A stretch of DNA of 60,240 nucleotides. Source: Fibrobacter sp. (GTDB taxonomy: Bacteria; Fibrobacterota; Fibrobacteria; Fibrobacterales; Fibrobacteraceae). Below are positions 27,175-35,981 of this stretch, piece after piece. The translations under genes and the position numbers were made by a program. The notes beneath the pieces are model-generated. The model was not told where the DNA came from and made no database searches. It saw nothing but the letters and a program-made list of their open reading frames with translations. The stretch lies in the NCBI GenBank assembly GCA_024399065.1, contig JAKSIB010000020.1:1-60240 (forward strand), in the 5' to 3' direction. Within the stretch, counting starts at the first letter, position 1. Every line of letters starts with the position of its first letter.

Positions 27175-28085
27175 ACACCCTCCATCACGTTAAGGGCTGC
27201 GCCGATAGCTGCAGTGCAGTTCAATACGGCGACAGAATCTTCGGCTTCCACCGGCAGACGCAGGTTGGAGAAAGAGTCCATCAAGGCAAGCTGGCAATCC
27301 GGCAGCTTGTTGCGGAGCGTTTCGACGAACATCAGGTCGGAGGCCATTTCACCGCAAAGGTGAATGTGGTTTGTAACAATGGCAGCGTTTTCGGAATGTG
27401 CAGTGGCAATCTGTTCAGCAACACCGTCTGCCAAAATCTGGTAAGCTTCTTCTCGAGTCTTGTTCACCAAGGAGAGAGTAGATACGCAACGCAAAGCCTG
27501 CAGGTTATCCTTGGTCAGCCAAATCATGGTCACGCCGGCGTAGTCAGCCTTGACGACGCATTCCAGTTCGTCCATCTTTTCGGCAAAGTCCATCAAGTTC
27601 ATGATGGAGAGGACGTCAACATCCATAGCCTTCGGAGCGAGGGACTTGTTACGGAAGCCCTTACGGAGGTTGTCGATCCATTCCTGACGAACAGCGATCA
27701 ACATCACGGTGTAACCGAGAGAATCGTTACCACCCATAATCTGGTAGTCCACCACGTAGGCGCCGACGTCGGCGTTGGTGATCAGGGAGACGTACCACTG
27801 CAGGTAGTCATCCAAGGTCTTGGCAGCTTCGGGAGGTACAAAAACCTGGCGAATGATGGAACGGAAAGCCGGAATACAGACGGAAACGGCTTCGACCTTT
27901 TCGATCTGGCTGTATTCCATCCAGCCCTGAAGCACTGTTTCGAACGCATAGACGTCTGCCAGGGGGCTTGTTTCGGTTTCGAGAACGGCGGTCTTGAGAA
28001 CGCGACGTTCAACGGAATCCACAAGAGCCACCTTCAGGGAGGCGTCTCCGACTTCAATACCTAGGTATAACTTCGTATCACTCAT
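27171..28085 (-). CDS. pilM: PilM-like actin-fold type IV pilus protein
   Basis: A 304-residue actin-like ATPase-fold protein: LYLGIEVGDASLKVALVD gives the phosphate-1 loop, PAFRSIIRQVFVPPEA is a PilM-like interior, and CTAAIGAALNVMEGV the C-terminal helix region. PilM sits on the cytoplasmic side of the inner membrane and links PilN to the pilus motor. It is preceded by a comEA-like gene (38-base gap) and followed, overlapping, by the pilN/O-like gene. Similarity is at the level of fold and context, so a GspL-like role in secretion is an alternative. Confidence 0.72.
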   Translation of the reverse strand: MSDTKLYLGIEVGDASLKVALVDSVERRVLKTAVLETETSPLADVYAFETVLQGWMEYSQIEKVEAVSVCIPAFRSIIRQVFVPPEAAKTLDDYLQWYVSLITNADVGAYVVDYQIMGGNDSLGYTVMLIAVRQEWIDNLRKGFRNKSLAPKAMDVDVLSIMNLMDFAEKMDELECVVKADYAGVTMIWLTKDNLQALRCVSTLSLVNKTREEAYQILADGVAEQIATAHSENAAIVTNHIHLCGEMASDLMFVETLRNKLPDCQLALMDSFSNLRLPVEAEDSVAVLNCTAAIGAALNVMEGV

Positions 28086-28123
28086 AATATCAACGACTTA
28101 GAAGAATTTTTATCATCAAAAAT

Positions 28124-28606
28124 TTAATCAAAAATCACCCCAGGAAGGATACTTTCCAACTTTTTCTTGCCAATTCCGGGCACTTTTTCAAGGTCTTTTG
28201 ACGTTTTAAAGGGGCCAAAAGCCTCCCGACGGGCAATAATCTTCTCCGCAAGCTTGGGCCCCACCCCATTCAAGGCACAAAGATCCTCTGCGGAAGCATC
28301 GTTTATACGCAATGGCAGCACCACTTTTTTCTTCTTTTTTGACCGTTTTGAGGGATGTTTTTCACTTTTTGAAAGGGACGAGTCAGAGATCAGCTCCACA
28401 ACGGACACTGAATCTTTTATGTCCGTCGGGCTTTTCGCTACTTTATCTGTAACAAATTTTCCGGTGGACGCCACCTGAGGCTGCACCGCATCTTCAATTT
28501 GGATACTTTCAATGGAAGGGAGCCCCCAGGGCAGAATCCGGACTACGACCCCAACAACAAAAAGGCAAAAGGCCAAGTAAAGGACCTTTCGTTCAGGTGC
28601 GTTCAT
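28124..28606 (-). CDS. ComEA-like helix-hairpin-helix DNA-binding protein
   Basis: About 160 residues. An N-terminal membrane anchor (KVLYLAFCLFVVGVVVRILPW) is followed by a variable, Lys/Ser-rich linker ending in SKRSKKKKKVV, and a C-terminal double helix-hairpin-helix: INDASAEDLCALNGVGPKLAEKIIARRE and DLEKVPGIGKKKLESI. This matches ComEA, the DNA receptor of natural transformation. I prefer the ATG at 28606 over the upstream GTG at 28639. Lying next to pilM and the pilN/O-like gene, it supports a DNA-uptake role for the pilus genes. Confidence 0.85.
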   Translation of the reverse strand: MNAPERKVLYLAFCLFVVGVVVRILPWGLPSIESIQIEDAVQPQVASTGKFVTDKVAKSPTDIKDSVSVVELISDSSLSKSEKHPSKRSKKKKKVVLPLRINDASAEDLCALNGVGPKLAEKIIARREAFGPFKTSKDLEKVPGIGKKKLESILPGVIFD

Positions 28607-28650
28607 AAGCGCCTCGACCTTTAGAAAAGAAGGCGCCACAGACTTTTGGA

Positions 28651-29352
28651 CTATCGAAGATTTCTCAGGGCCCGTTCCACCGATTCTACATCGGAGGGGA
28701 CGTCCACAGAAATGGAGGCAAAGGGACTTTGCACAATGCGGATGGGGCGACGGCCCATGATGCGCATCTGTTCCAAGGAACGTTCCAGTTCCACAGGACT
28801 CTGGGGAAGCGACGCGAATTCATCGCGGGCCGCTCTGGAGTAGGCATAAATGCCTTGGTGCTGGAACCAACGAGGAGCCTCTTCTTCGGGCACAGTCCTA
28901 GTAAAGTCTACGGCATAACCATCTTTCACTAAAACTTTAACAACCGTCTTGAGCTGAGCCTCTGCAGGATTCAGGGGGCAGGCCACCGTCACCCAGCAGT
29001 CGGGATGTTCTTCAAGATCCCTGGCAACATTGATCAAGACGTCCGGTTCAACCAAGGGTTCATCGCCCTGAAGGTTTACAACCAGGTCCAAATCTAAGGC
29101 TCTAGCCGCATCGGCAACGCGGTCGGAACCAGTAAAAGCAGGGCCGGTCAAGATAAACTCGAAACCAGCCCTAGAAACTATTTCAGCAATTTGTTCGGAA
29201 TCTGTAGCGCAGACAATGCGGTCAAAGCACTCTGCCAACAGAGCCCTTTCCATGGTGCGTACGATCATTTCCTTGCCTGCGATTTTTACAAGAGGCTTTC
29301 CAGGATACCTGGAGGAACCCATGCGGGCAGGAATGATGCAGTGAACAGCCAT
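28651..29352 (-). CDS. kdsB: 3-deoxy-manno-octulosonate cytidylyltransferase
   Basis: A 233-residue nucleotidyltransferase. It opens IIPARMGSSRYPGKPLVKIAGKEMI (the CMP-Kdo synthase/CTP-binding signature), with NLQGDEPLVEP as the metal-binding stretch and GIYAYSRAARDEF downstream. It activates Kdo as CMP-Kdo for lipopolysaccharide core synthesis in the cytoplasm, so the cell is Gram-negative with Kdo-containing LPS. It lies between gatC and the comEA-like gene. The family usually has 240-260 residues, so it is near normal. Confidence 0.94.
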   Translation of the reverse strand: MAVHCIIPARMGSSRYPGKPLVKIAGKEMIVRTMERALLAECFDRIVCATDSEQIAEIVSRAGFEFILTGPAFTGSDRVADAARALDLDLVVNLQGDEPLVEPDVLINVARDLEEHPDCWVTVACPLNPAEAQLKTVVKVLVKDGYAVDFTRTVPEEEAPRWFQHQGIYAYSRAARDEFASLPQSPVELERSLEQMRIMGRRPIRIVQSPFASISVDVPSDVESVERALRNLR

Positions 29353-29375
29353 GGATATAAGCTAACGCTTGGCGA

Positions 29376-29663
29376 TTAGCCGCCAATAACCTTAGGAATA
29401 GCGAAGTGATCGTTTTCCACAGCAGGAGCGTTTGCGAAAGCCTGATCCAGGGAGAAACCCTGAACAGGAACGTCTTCACGGAGAATGGTAGCACCATTTT
29501 CCACGGCAGTCATGGGTTCGACGTTGGAGAGGTCCAAAGCCTTAAGAGCTTCGAGATGGTTCAACATCTTGTCCAAGTGGCCCTTCAAAGCCGGGATTTC
29601 TTCTTCAGAAACGCTCAGGCGGGAGAGCTTAGCCAATTTCAAAACTTCTTCACGTTCAAGCAT
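29376..29663 (-). CDS. gatC: Glutamyl-tRNA(Gln) amidotransferase subunit C
   Basis: A 95-residue GatC. It opens with the standard LEREEVLKLAKLSRLSVSEEE helix and has LSNVEPMTAVENGATILREDV, followed by the conserved C-terminal segment. It stabilises GatA in the GatCAB complex that converts Glu-tRNA(Gln) to Gln-tRNA(Gln). gatA and gatB are not adjacent. A GAGG site precedes the ATG, and it starts the compact minus-strand series. Confidence 0.94.
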   Translation of the reverse strand: MLEREEVLKLAKLSRLSVSEEEIPALKGHLDKMLNHLEALKALDLSNVEPMTAVENGATILREDVPVQGFSLDQAFANAPAVENDHFAIPKVIGG

Positions 29664-29704
29664 AATGCCTCACAATTATTACGTAGGACAATGTAGCAAA
29701 AATT

Positions 29705-29739
29705 AGGTTCCAGGTTCCAGGTTCCAGGTCCCAGGCAGC
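29705..29739. repeat. Heptanucleotide array
   Basis: Five exact 7-base units (AGGTTCC three times, then AGGTCCC and AGGCAGC) lie in the gap between gatC and pcrA, six bases from the pcrA stop codon. Confidence 0.85.
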
Positions 29740-29745
29740 TGTTTT

Positions 29746-32271
29746 TTAGCCGAGGATTTGCAGGGCGGCGTACTTCAGCACGATGGTTCTTGTAGTTCCG
29801 TCACCGAAGCGCACATCCACGCGGGCGTTTTCACCAGTGCCGGAGCAGCCGGTAATGGTCCCTACCCCATACTTGATGTGGCGGACCTTTACGCCCGGAC
29901 GGTACGGATTCTCGCTGTACTCGTCGTACACCACACGGGGACCGCTGGGAGCCGCAGGCGTAGGTGCTGCCACCTTGATGGGGTTGCGGTAAACAATATG
30001 CTTATCGTTCTTTCTGATGGAAGCAGGCACTGCACCAGGGCGATTATAGGACGAGGTGCGGCCAGAGCCTCCAAATCCACTGGATCCGCCAAATCCACTG
30101 GATCCGCCGGAGGAATAGCTGGAACCCGTAGAGGAACGACGTGCAAACGCAGGAGGCAAGTTGGGACGACTGGGGCGGGAATATCCACCGCGGTCCTGAT
30201 TGAAGTCGTCGCTTCCAAAGCCGCCACCGAAACCGAAATCCGTACACGGGGTAAAGTCTACAACAGAGGGATCCAGTTCCTTCAAGAATCGGGACGGTGC
30301 GAAGGGGCGGATGTTTCCCTGGAAGAATCTGCGTTCCGCATGGTACAGGTAAAGTTTCTTCTCGGCGCGGGTGCAGCCCACGTAGAACAGGCGGCGTTCT
30401 TCTTCCATCTGTTCGTTCATCTGCTGGCTTGACATGGTCATGGAGCCACGGACCAGCGGGAAGATTTCTTCATCGCAACCTGCGATGTGGACGGTATTGA
30501 ATTCCAGACCCTTGGCCATGTGGATGGTCATGAGGGTAACCATTCCCTTGGAAGTGTCCACCTTCTTGTCGCCATCGGTAAGGAGGGAAATATCCTGGAG
30601 GAAGGCGTCCAAAGTTGCACCCGGATGTTCTTCGTCGAATTCACGGATGGCGTTCACCATTTCGTCCAAGTTACCAATGCGTTCGTCGGCAGTAATTTCA
30701 TCTTCCTTGCGGAGGAATTCCTTGTAGCCCACGTCGTTGATAATCTTTTCTGCAAGAATGGGCAGCGGTGTTTCGCCAGCGGCAATCAAAGATTTCCAGC
30801 CTTGCACCAAGTTCGTAAAACCCTTCAACTTGGGAGCGGCACGGCCAACAGAATTAGCCTCGGCCAGAAGAATCTGCCAGAAGGTTCCTTCCCCATTGCG
30901 TTCCTTTTCAAGAATGCCTTCCACCGTAGTCTTGCCGATGGCGCGGGGCGGAGTATTGATAACACGGAGGTGAGCAGCATCGTCGCGTTCATTTGCAAGA
31001 ACGCGGAGGTAAGCCAACACATCCTTGATTTCCTTACGGTCCCAGAATCTTGTGCCGCCAAAAATCACCGACGGAATGCGGCGATCGTTCAAAGCCTTTT
31101 CCAAGGCTCGGGACTGGGCATTGGTTCTGTAGAACACCGCAGTCTTGGAGAAATATTCCGGACCAGCCTTGGCAATGTTGTCTGCAATGGTGCTTGCCTC
31201 GGAACGGTCATCCATGAAGTGACGCACGTGAATCAGTTCACCAGCCTCTTCCTTGGAGAACACCACCTTCTGCATTTCTTCAGGGCGGATATTATGTGCA
31301 ATCACGGAACCTGCGCCCTTCACGATGTTTGCTGTAGAACGGTAGTTGCGTTCCAACTTCACAATGGTCACCGGAGCAAAGTCTCGATGGAAGTTGCGGA
31401 TGATCTTGATGTTTGCACCGCGCCAGCCATAAATACTCTGGTCGTCGTCACCCACCACCGTCACGTTCTTCTGTTCGTTGATGAGCAACTTCAAAAGTTC
31501 GTACTGGACATCGTTGGTATCCTGGTATTCGTCCACCACCACATACTTGAAGCGGGTCGCCAGCTGGTTGGCCAGTTCGGGAACCTTCTGCAACAAGGCT
31601 ACCGTGTTAAACAGCAAGTCATCGAAGTCCATGGCGTTGGATTCCAGCAACTTCTTCTGGTACTGGCCGTAAAGATGGGCGTAACGTTCCTGGTCGCCGT
31701 ATTCAGCCAGCTGCGCCGCCACTTCGGGAGTCTGCAACTGGGCGATTCCACCCTTGTACAAAATAGAGTTCTTGTAGCGGGAAATGGCGGCGTGAAGTTT
31801 CTTTACTTCGGACACGTCAAAGTCATCACCCAGTTCGTTCTTCAGGATTTCCTTGAGAATACGCTTCTGGTCGTCGTCATCGTAAATGGAGAAGTTACCG
31901 TCGTACCAGCGGCCATTCGGGCCCGCCATTTTCTGGACAACCTTTTCCATAGAAAGGCAACGTTTCAACAAACGGAGACAGATGGAGTGGAAGGTTCCCA
32001 TCCAGGAGAAATTTTCGCGACTATCCAGCAGCTTCTGGATACGGTCCTTCATTTCACGGGCGGCCTTGTTGGTAAAGGTCACCGCAAGGATTCGTTCCGG
32101 ATCCACACCGTGGAAGGAAACAAGGTGGGCAATCTTGTAAGTGATGCAACGGGTCTTTCCCGAACCTGCACCAGCAAGGATCAGCATCGGGCCATCAATC
32201 TTTTTTGCAGCAGCGGACTGCTCTGCATTCAGCTCTCGATCAAGTACACCAGCATCAACAATATTCGCCAT
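29746..32271 (-). CDS. pcrA: PcrA/UvrD-type superfamily I DNA helicase
   Basis: An 841-residue 3'-5' helicase. Walker A is AGAGSGKT (residues 33-40), motif II lies in VVDEYQDTNDVQYELL, and motif III is VGDDDQSIYGWRGA; VTLMTIHMAKGLEF and CTRAEKKLYL follow. The C-terminal RYGVGTITGCSGTGENARV-like segment is the PcrA Tudor-like tail (here beginning KYGVGT). Unusual is a Ser/Gly-rich insert of about 90 residues (about 680-770) with two copies of SSGFGG. It works in repair and in displacing proteins from DNA. The start ATG at 32271 is clear. Confidence 0.94.
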   Translation of the reverse strand: MANIVDAGVLDRELNAEQSAAAKKIDGPMLILAGAGSGKTRCITYKIAHLVSFHGVDPERILAVTFTNKAAREMKDRIQKLLDSRENFSWMGTFHSICLRLLKRCLSMEKVVQKMAGPNGRWYDGNFSIYDDDDQKRILKEILKNELGDDFDVSEVKKLHAAISRYKNSILYKGGIAQLQTPEVAAQLAEYGDQERYAHLYGQYQKKLLESNAMDFDDLLFNTVALLQKVPELANQLATRFKYVVVDEYQDTNDVQYELLKLLINEQKNVTVVGDDDQSIYGWRGANIKIIRNFHRDFAPVTIVKLERNYRSTANIVKGAGSVIAHNIRPEEMQKVVFSKEEAGELIHVRHFMDDRSEASTIADNIAKAGPEYFSKTAVFYRTNAQSRALEKALNDRRIPSVIFGGTRFWDRKEIKDVLAYLRVLANERDDAAHLRVINTPPRAIGKTTVEGILEKERNGEGTFWQILLAEANSVGRAAPKLKGFTNLVQGWKSLIAAGETPLPILAEKIINDVGYKEFLRKEDEITADERIGNLDEMVNAIREFDEEHPGATLDAFLQDISLLTDGDKKVDTSKGMVTLMTIHMAKGLEFNTVHIAGCDEEIFPLVRGSMTMSSQQMNEQMEEERRLFYVGCTRAEKKLYLYHAERRFFQGNIRPFAPSRFLKELDPSVVDFTPCTDFGFGGGFGSDDFNQDRGGYSRPSRPNLPPAFARRSSTGSSYSSGGSSGFGGSSGFGGSGRTSSYNRPGAVPASIRKNDKHIVYRNPIKVAAPTPAAPSGPRVVYDEYSENPYRPGVKVRHIKYGVGTITGCSGTGENARVDVRFGDGTTRTIVLKYAALQILG

Positions 32272-32304
32272 AAGACTCCAAAACTTCTATACAAATGTGC
32301 AATA

Positions 32305-32340
32305 TAACAAAAACTCCCAACCTTGTGGTCGGGAGTTTAA
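32305..32340 (-). terminator. Rho-independent terminator of pilB
   Basis: The stem AAACTCCC (32311-32318) / GGGAGTTT (32331-32338) with an inner ACC/GGT extension is followed on the minus strand by TTTTTG. It separates pilB from pcrA. Confidence 0.82.
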
Positions 32341-32363
32341 ATTTTATGGAACCTTAGATGGAT

Positions 32364-34298
32364 TTACACATCATCGGCGGCAGAAGCACCTACAGCCTGT
32401 TCGAGAGTGGTAATGCCCTGCAGAGCCTTGGAAATACCGTCCATACGCAGAGTGATCATATCGCATTCCTGCATAGCGGCACGCTTGATCACGTCACCGG
32501 AAGAACGCTTGATAATCAGGTTACGTACGGTTTCGTTAGGCACCAGGAATTCGTAAATACCGGCACGGCCCTTGTAACCAGAACCATCGCATTTGTCACA
32601 GCCCTTGCCGTGATAGAACTGCATGTCCGGAGTGAGGTGGAGTTCGTCGCGCATTTCCTGGGAAATTTCGCAAGGTTCCTTACAGTACTTACAAATGCGG
32701 CGCACAAGTCGCTGAGCCAGCACGCCCTTAATTGCAGTAGACACAAGGAAGGGTTCCAGGCCCATTTCCAAAAGACGAGGGAATGCACCTGCGGCATCGT
32801 TGGTATGGAGCGTACTAAAGACCAAGTGACCCGTCAATGCAGCTTCGATAGCCATTGAAGAAGTTTCCTGGTCACGCATTTCACCGATCATGATCACGTC
32901 AGGGTCCTGACGGAGCAAGGCACGAATGCCCGCGGCAAACGTAAACCCGGCCGCATTGTTGATCTGTCCCTGGTTGACGCCGTCGATATTCAATTCCACA
33001 GGGTCTTCCATGGTAGAAATGTTAATAGTACTATCAAGAATTTCACCAATAGATGCGTAAAGCGTAGTAGACTTACCGGAACCCGTAGGACCGGTAACCA
33101 GCACAATGCCGTTAGGAGCGTTAATGGCGTCGATGAACTGCTTGAGAACGCGGGGGTCGAAGCCCATGTCCTTCAAGGGGAACTGGCCAGAGTTCGGGTT
33201 CAAGATACGCATAACGATCTTTTCGCAAACACCGCGCTTACGAAGAGAAATGGGGAAAGAAGACACACGAAGGTCAACTTCGGAGCCTTTGTATCGCACC
33301 GTAAAACGACCATCCAGGGGCTTACGTTTTTCAGCAATGTCCATCTTGGAAAGAAGTTTAATACGGGACAAGATCTGCGGCATCAAGCGAGCCGGAATGG
33401 GAGCCATGACCTGAAGGTCACCATCGATACGGTAGCGGAGCTTCAGGAAGGTTTCCTGAGGTTCCAAGTGAATATCGGAAGCCTTACGGGCAATAGCTTC
33501 GTGGATCAAGGTAGTCACGATCTTAACAACTTGGCGACCTTCTTCGTCAGAAAGTTCTTCTTCCTGGTTGCCCTGACCGCGTTCCACGGTTTCAAGTTCT
33601 TCATCCTTGGAATCAGCAATAAGGTCGGCCAAGGTTTCTTCGGAACCGCCACCATGGCCGGCAAACACGCGTTCAATAGCCTTCTGGACATCGGCTTCGG
33701 AAGCCATGACAATGTCCACTTCCATCTTCACCTTGAACTTGATGATGCTGATGGTACGCATGTTGGTGGGGTCGGTCATTGCAATGGTCAAGGTGGGGCG
33801 AGCGGCGGATCGTTCGTCTTCCGGCTTCTGCATAAACAGAGGCACAACCTTGTACTGCTTACAAAGGTCTTCCGGCAAATAGGTGTAGGCATCGCCGTCG
33901 ATGGCGAAAGTTTCCAGCTTAACGTACGGAACTTCGAACTGCCTAGAAAGAATTTCAATAAGACGTTCTTCCGGCATGTAGCCCAAGTCCACCAAGGTAC
34001 GTCCAAGACGCTTACCCGTAGTCTTCTGGGTTTCCAAAGCCTTGTTCAACTGTTCTTCATTGATGTAACCTTGAGCCAAGAGCATTTCACCGATACGCAT
34101 CTTGGTTGCGGACTGCATCTGGACACCCAGAATGCTAGTCAAGGTATCTTCGCTTACCATGCCCAAGCGAACAAGGATCTTACTCAACATAAGCCCGGTA
34201 CGCTTATGTTCCGCCATGGCGTGTTCCAACTGGTCTTCATCCAAGACACCTTGGCGAAGGAGCAGCTGGCCCAAATTCATCTTCGTACTGTTAATCAT
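32364..34298 (-). CDS. pilB: Type IV pilus / type II secretion assembly ATPase
   Basis: A 644-residue GspE/PilB ATPase. Two tandem MshEN-type N-terminal domains (each about 60 residues, with MNLGQLLLRQGVLDEDQL and MRIGEMLLAQGYINEEQL) precede the motor. Walker A is GPTGSGKST (about 403-411), the Asp box includes EDPVEL, and the tetracysteine zinc motif is CKYCKEPCE with CDKCDGSGYKGR. The ATG at 34298 overlaps the thiL stop as ATGA; ATGs at 34310 and 34280 are alternatives. It is the extension motor of a type IV pilus or related secretion system and likely works with the PilM and PilN-like proteins at 26-28 kb. Confidence 0.92.
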   Translation of the reverse strand: MINSTKMNLGQLLLRQGVLDEDQLEHAMAEHKRTGLMLSKILVRLGMVSEDTLTSILGVQMQSATKMRIGEMLLAQGYINEEQLNKALETQKTTGKRLGRTLVDLGYMPEERLIEILSRQFEVPYVKLETFAIDGDAYTYLPEDLCKQYKVVPLFMQKPEDERSAARPTLTIAMTDPTNMRTISIIKFKVKMEVDIVMASEADVQKAIERVFAGHGGGSEETLADLIADSKDEELETVERGQGNQEEELSDEEGRQVVKIVTTLIHEAIARKASDIHLEPQETFLKLRYRIDGDLQVMAPIPARLMPQILSRIKLLSKMDIAEKRKPLDGRFTVRYKGSEVDLRVSSFPISLRKRGVCEKIVMRILNPNSGQFPLKDMGFDPRVLKQFIDAINAPNGIVLVTGPTGSGKSTTLYASIGEILDSTINISTMEDPVELNIDGVNQGQINNAAGFTFAAGIRALLRQDPDVIMIGEMRDQETSSMAIEAALTGHLVFSTLHTNDAAGAFPRLLEMGLEPFLVSTAIKGVLAQRLVRRICKYCKEPCEISQEMRDELHLTPDMQFYHGKGCDKCDGSGYKGRAGIYEFLVPNETVRNLIIKRSSGDVIKRAAMQECDMITLRMDGISKALQGITTLEQAVGASAADDV

Positions 34299-35284
34299 AA
34301 ATGCGACCATGCTCGCGGTTCAACGAGCTTCTTTTCTCCATCTTGGCAAAGCATATAGACTTGAGAGCCATTGGAAGAACCAACTGCACGCCCAATCCTA
34401 CAAACCTTGCCCAAACATTTATTTTCACCGTTAAATATAATTTCTGGTACAGAATTGGCAAACAGCAGTTGATATTCCTCACCCCCATTCATTGCAAATT
34501 TCAAGGGGTCAATTCCGTAATATTCGCTCATTCGCACCACTTCGGGATCGATGGGCAATAATTTTTCGTCAATTTCGATGGAAACGTTTGATGCCAAAGC
34601 CAAATGGTTCAACTCCGAGGACAATCCGTCGCTCAGGTCCATGCAGGCGCCATAGGCTCCTAGACGAACCAGTTCCGCGCCGGCGCACTCCGCAATTCTC
34701 GGGTTCAGGTGGTACTCCACCAAGGAAGGAAACTTGTCCGCATCCTCGGGATGGTTCATCAAGATCCAAAGCCCCGCATCCGACTTGCCCAGAGTCCCGT
34801 TTACATACAAATTATCATCAAGCTGTACTGCAGAACGGACCAGGGGTTTCTCCCCCGCCAATGTTCCCAAAAGGGTCGTTGAAAAAACGCCTTCCTCGCC
34901 GGAAACCGTATCACCGCCGATTAAGGCAATGCCTCGTTTTGCAAAGCCCTGGGAAAGTGCAGCGCGAACCCTGTCGCAGGTTTCCGCGGACCAGTTCTTG
35001 TTTAAGCAAAGTCCTAAAAAGGCAATCTTGGGAACGGCACCCATGGAGGAAATATCGGACACGTTGGAGACGATATGTTTCTCCACCGCCTGTTCCGGAG
35101 TGGACCAGTCCAAACGGAAATGAGTGTTCTCCACGGAAAGATCCTTGGTTGCCACCCAGCCATCGAAAATGGCGGCGTCATCCCCCACCCCGAGCCAGCA
35201 GCGCTTTGCGGGAGCATCCTCCTTCAGAGGAGCTGCATTTTTGAGCAACTTATCGATAAACTGAAATTCGCCAAGATTAATCAT
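34295..35284 (-). CDS. thiL: Thiamine-monophosphate kinase
   Basis: A 329-residue ThiL. The motifs GVGDDAAIF (metal/ATP), NVSDISSMGA, GGDTVSGEEG and DLSDGLSSELN are all present. It phosphorylates thiamine monophosphate to thiamine pyrophosphate. I chose the ATG at 35284 because it gives the usual INLGEFQFI opening; the upstream extension in frame is coded by a heptamer array. Its stop overlaps the pilB start (ATGA). The heptamer array ends 2 bases before the start codon and may supply the ribosome site (GGAG within it). Confidence 0.94.
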   Translation of the reverse strand: MINLGEFQFIDKLLKNAAPLKEDAPAKRCWLGVGDDAAIFDGWVATKDLSVENTHFRLDWSTPEQAVEKHIVSNVSDISSMGAVPKIAFLGLCLNKNWSAETCDRVRAALSQGFAKRGIALIGGDTVSGEEGVFSTTLLGTLAGEKPLVRSAVQLDDNLYVNGTLGKSDAGLWILMNHPEDADKFPSLVEYHLNPRIAECAGAELVRLGAYGACMDLSDGLSSELNHLALASNVSIEIDEKLLPIDPEVVRMSEYYGIDPLKFAMNGGEEYQLLFANSVPEIIFNGENKCLGKVCRIGRAVGSSNGSQVYMLCQDGEKKLVEPRAWSHL

Positions 35285-35285
35285 C

Positions 35286-35441
35286 AGGCACGAGGCTCCA
35301 GGCATGAGGTTCGAGACAAAATATAATTACGAATTACGAGGTATAAGGTACGAGGTTCGAGGCTCGAGGCTCGAGACTTATAATCGCGCCGTAGGCGACT
35401 GGTTTGCTCTCATAATTCGTAAATAGTACCTCGTAATTGCG
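35286..35441. repeat. Heptanucleotide arrays upstream of thiL
   Basis: Period-7 units occur at 35286-35313 (AGGCACG, AGGCTCC and so on), at 35325-35380 (two AATTACG, then AGGTATA, AGGTACG, AGGTTCG, two AGGCTCG), and in opposite orientation at 35414-35441 (AATTCGT, ACCTCGT). This is the longest run of the family in the window. Confidence 0.85.
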
Positions 35442-35517
35442 CCACACAGCCACAATAGGGTCGAAAAACCTCGCAAACTTTTTTTCACATAAGGATAAAA
35501 AATCTAAATTAAAGCGC

Positions 35518-35949
35518 ATGGGACACATTTTCTTCATAGCGCCGTCTTCTCCAGGTAGCCTGGACAAGCTTAGCCAATGGACCTTCCGTTGGCTTTTGGA
35601 GCATGGAGATCTGGCAGAAGACGCCACCATGTACACCTGCAATTCCATCGAAGACGCAACAAGCCTTCTGGATTCTGCACTGATCATTGGACAGTCCCCG
35701 GCACTGATCATCCTTGACCACGCCGACCGCCCCACTGACCAAAACCTGAAGTTCAGCAAGATGCTCCACGACAGCATCCCTGAATCCTGGCTTGTGGAAA
35801 TCGTTCCCGACTCCATGCCGGTTCCCCCCAACGACGAAGAGAACCTGTACTGGGTCCGCCGCCCCGTAAGCGAAGAGGAATGGTTCAACACTTTGGAAAT
35901 GGTGCTTTTGAAGAATGGTTCTCCCCAATGGGCACAGAACGATTTCTAG
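35518..35949 (+). CDS. Receiver-like protein of unknown function
   Basis: A 143-residue cytoplasmic protein. The pattern of HIFFIAPSSPGS, ALIIGQSPALIILDHADRP and LYWVRRPVSEEEWFNTLEMVLL resembles a response-regulator receiver fold, with the phosphorylated Asp region as LIILDHADRP and an Arg-Pro in place of the usual Lys-Pro. I cannot confirm that it is phosphorylated. The ATG at 35518 is chosen over an upstream in-frame ATG that would run through intergenic repeat DNA. It precedes the TIM-barrel gene by 32 bases. Confidence 0.65.
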   Translation: MGHIFFIAPSSPGSLDKLSQWTFRWLLEHGDLAEDATMYTCNSIEDATSLLDSALIIGQSPALIILDHADRPTDQNLKFSKMLHDSIPESWLVEIVPDSMPVPPNDEENLYWVRRPVSEEEWFNTLEMVLLKNGSPQWAQNDF

Positions 35950-35981
35950 TAAACGATTTTTAGTCCACCCGCGGATTTATC

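Noticed and set aside
30487-32307. A plus-strand frame of about 600 codons opposite pcrA
   Set aside because: Antisense of an unmistakable helicase gene; no domain on the plus strand.
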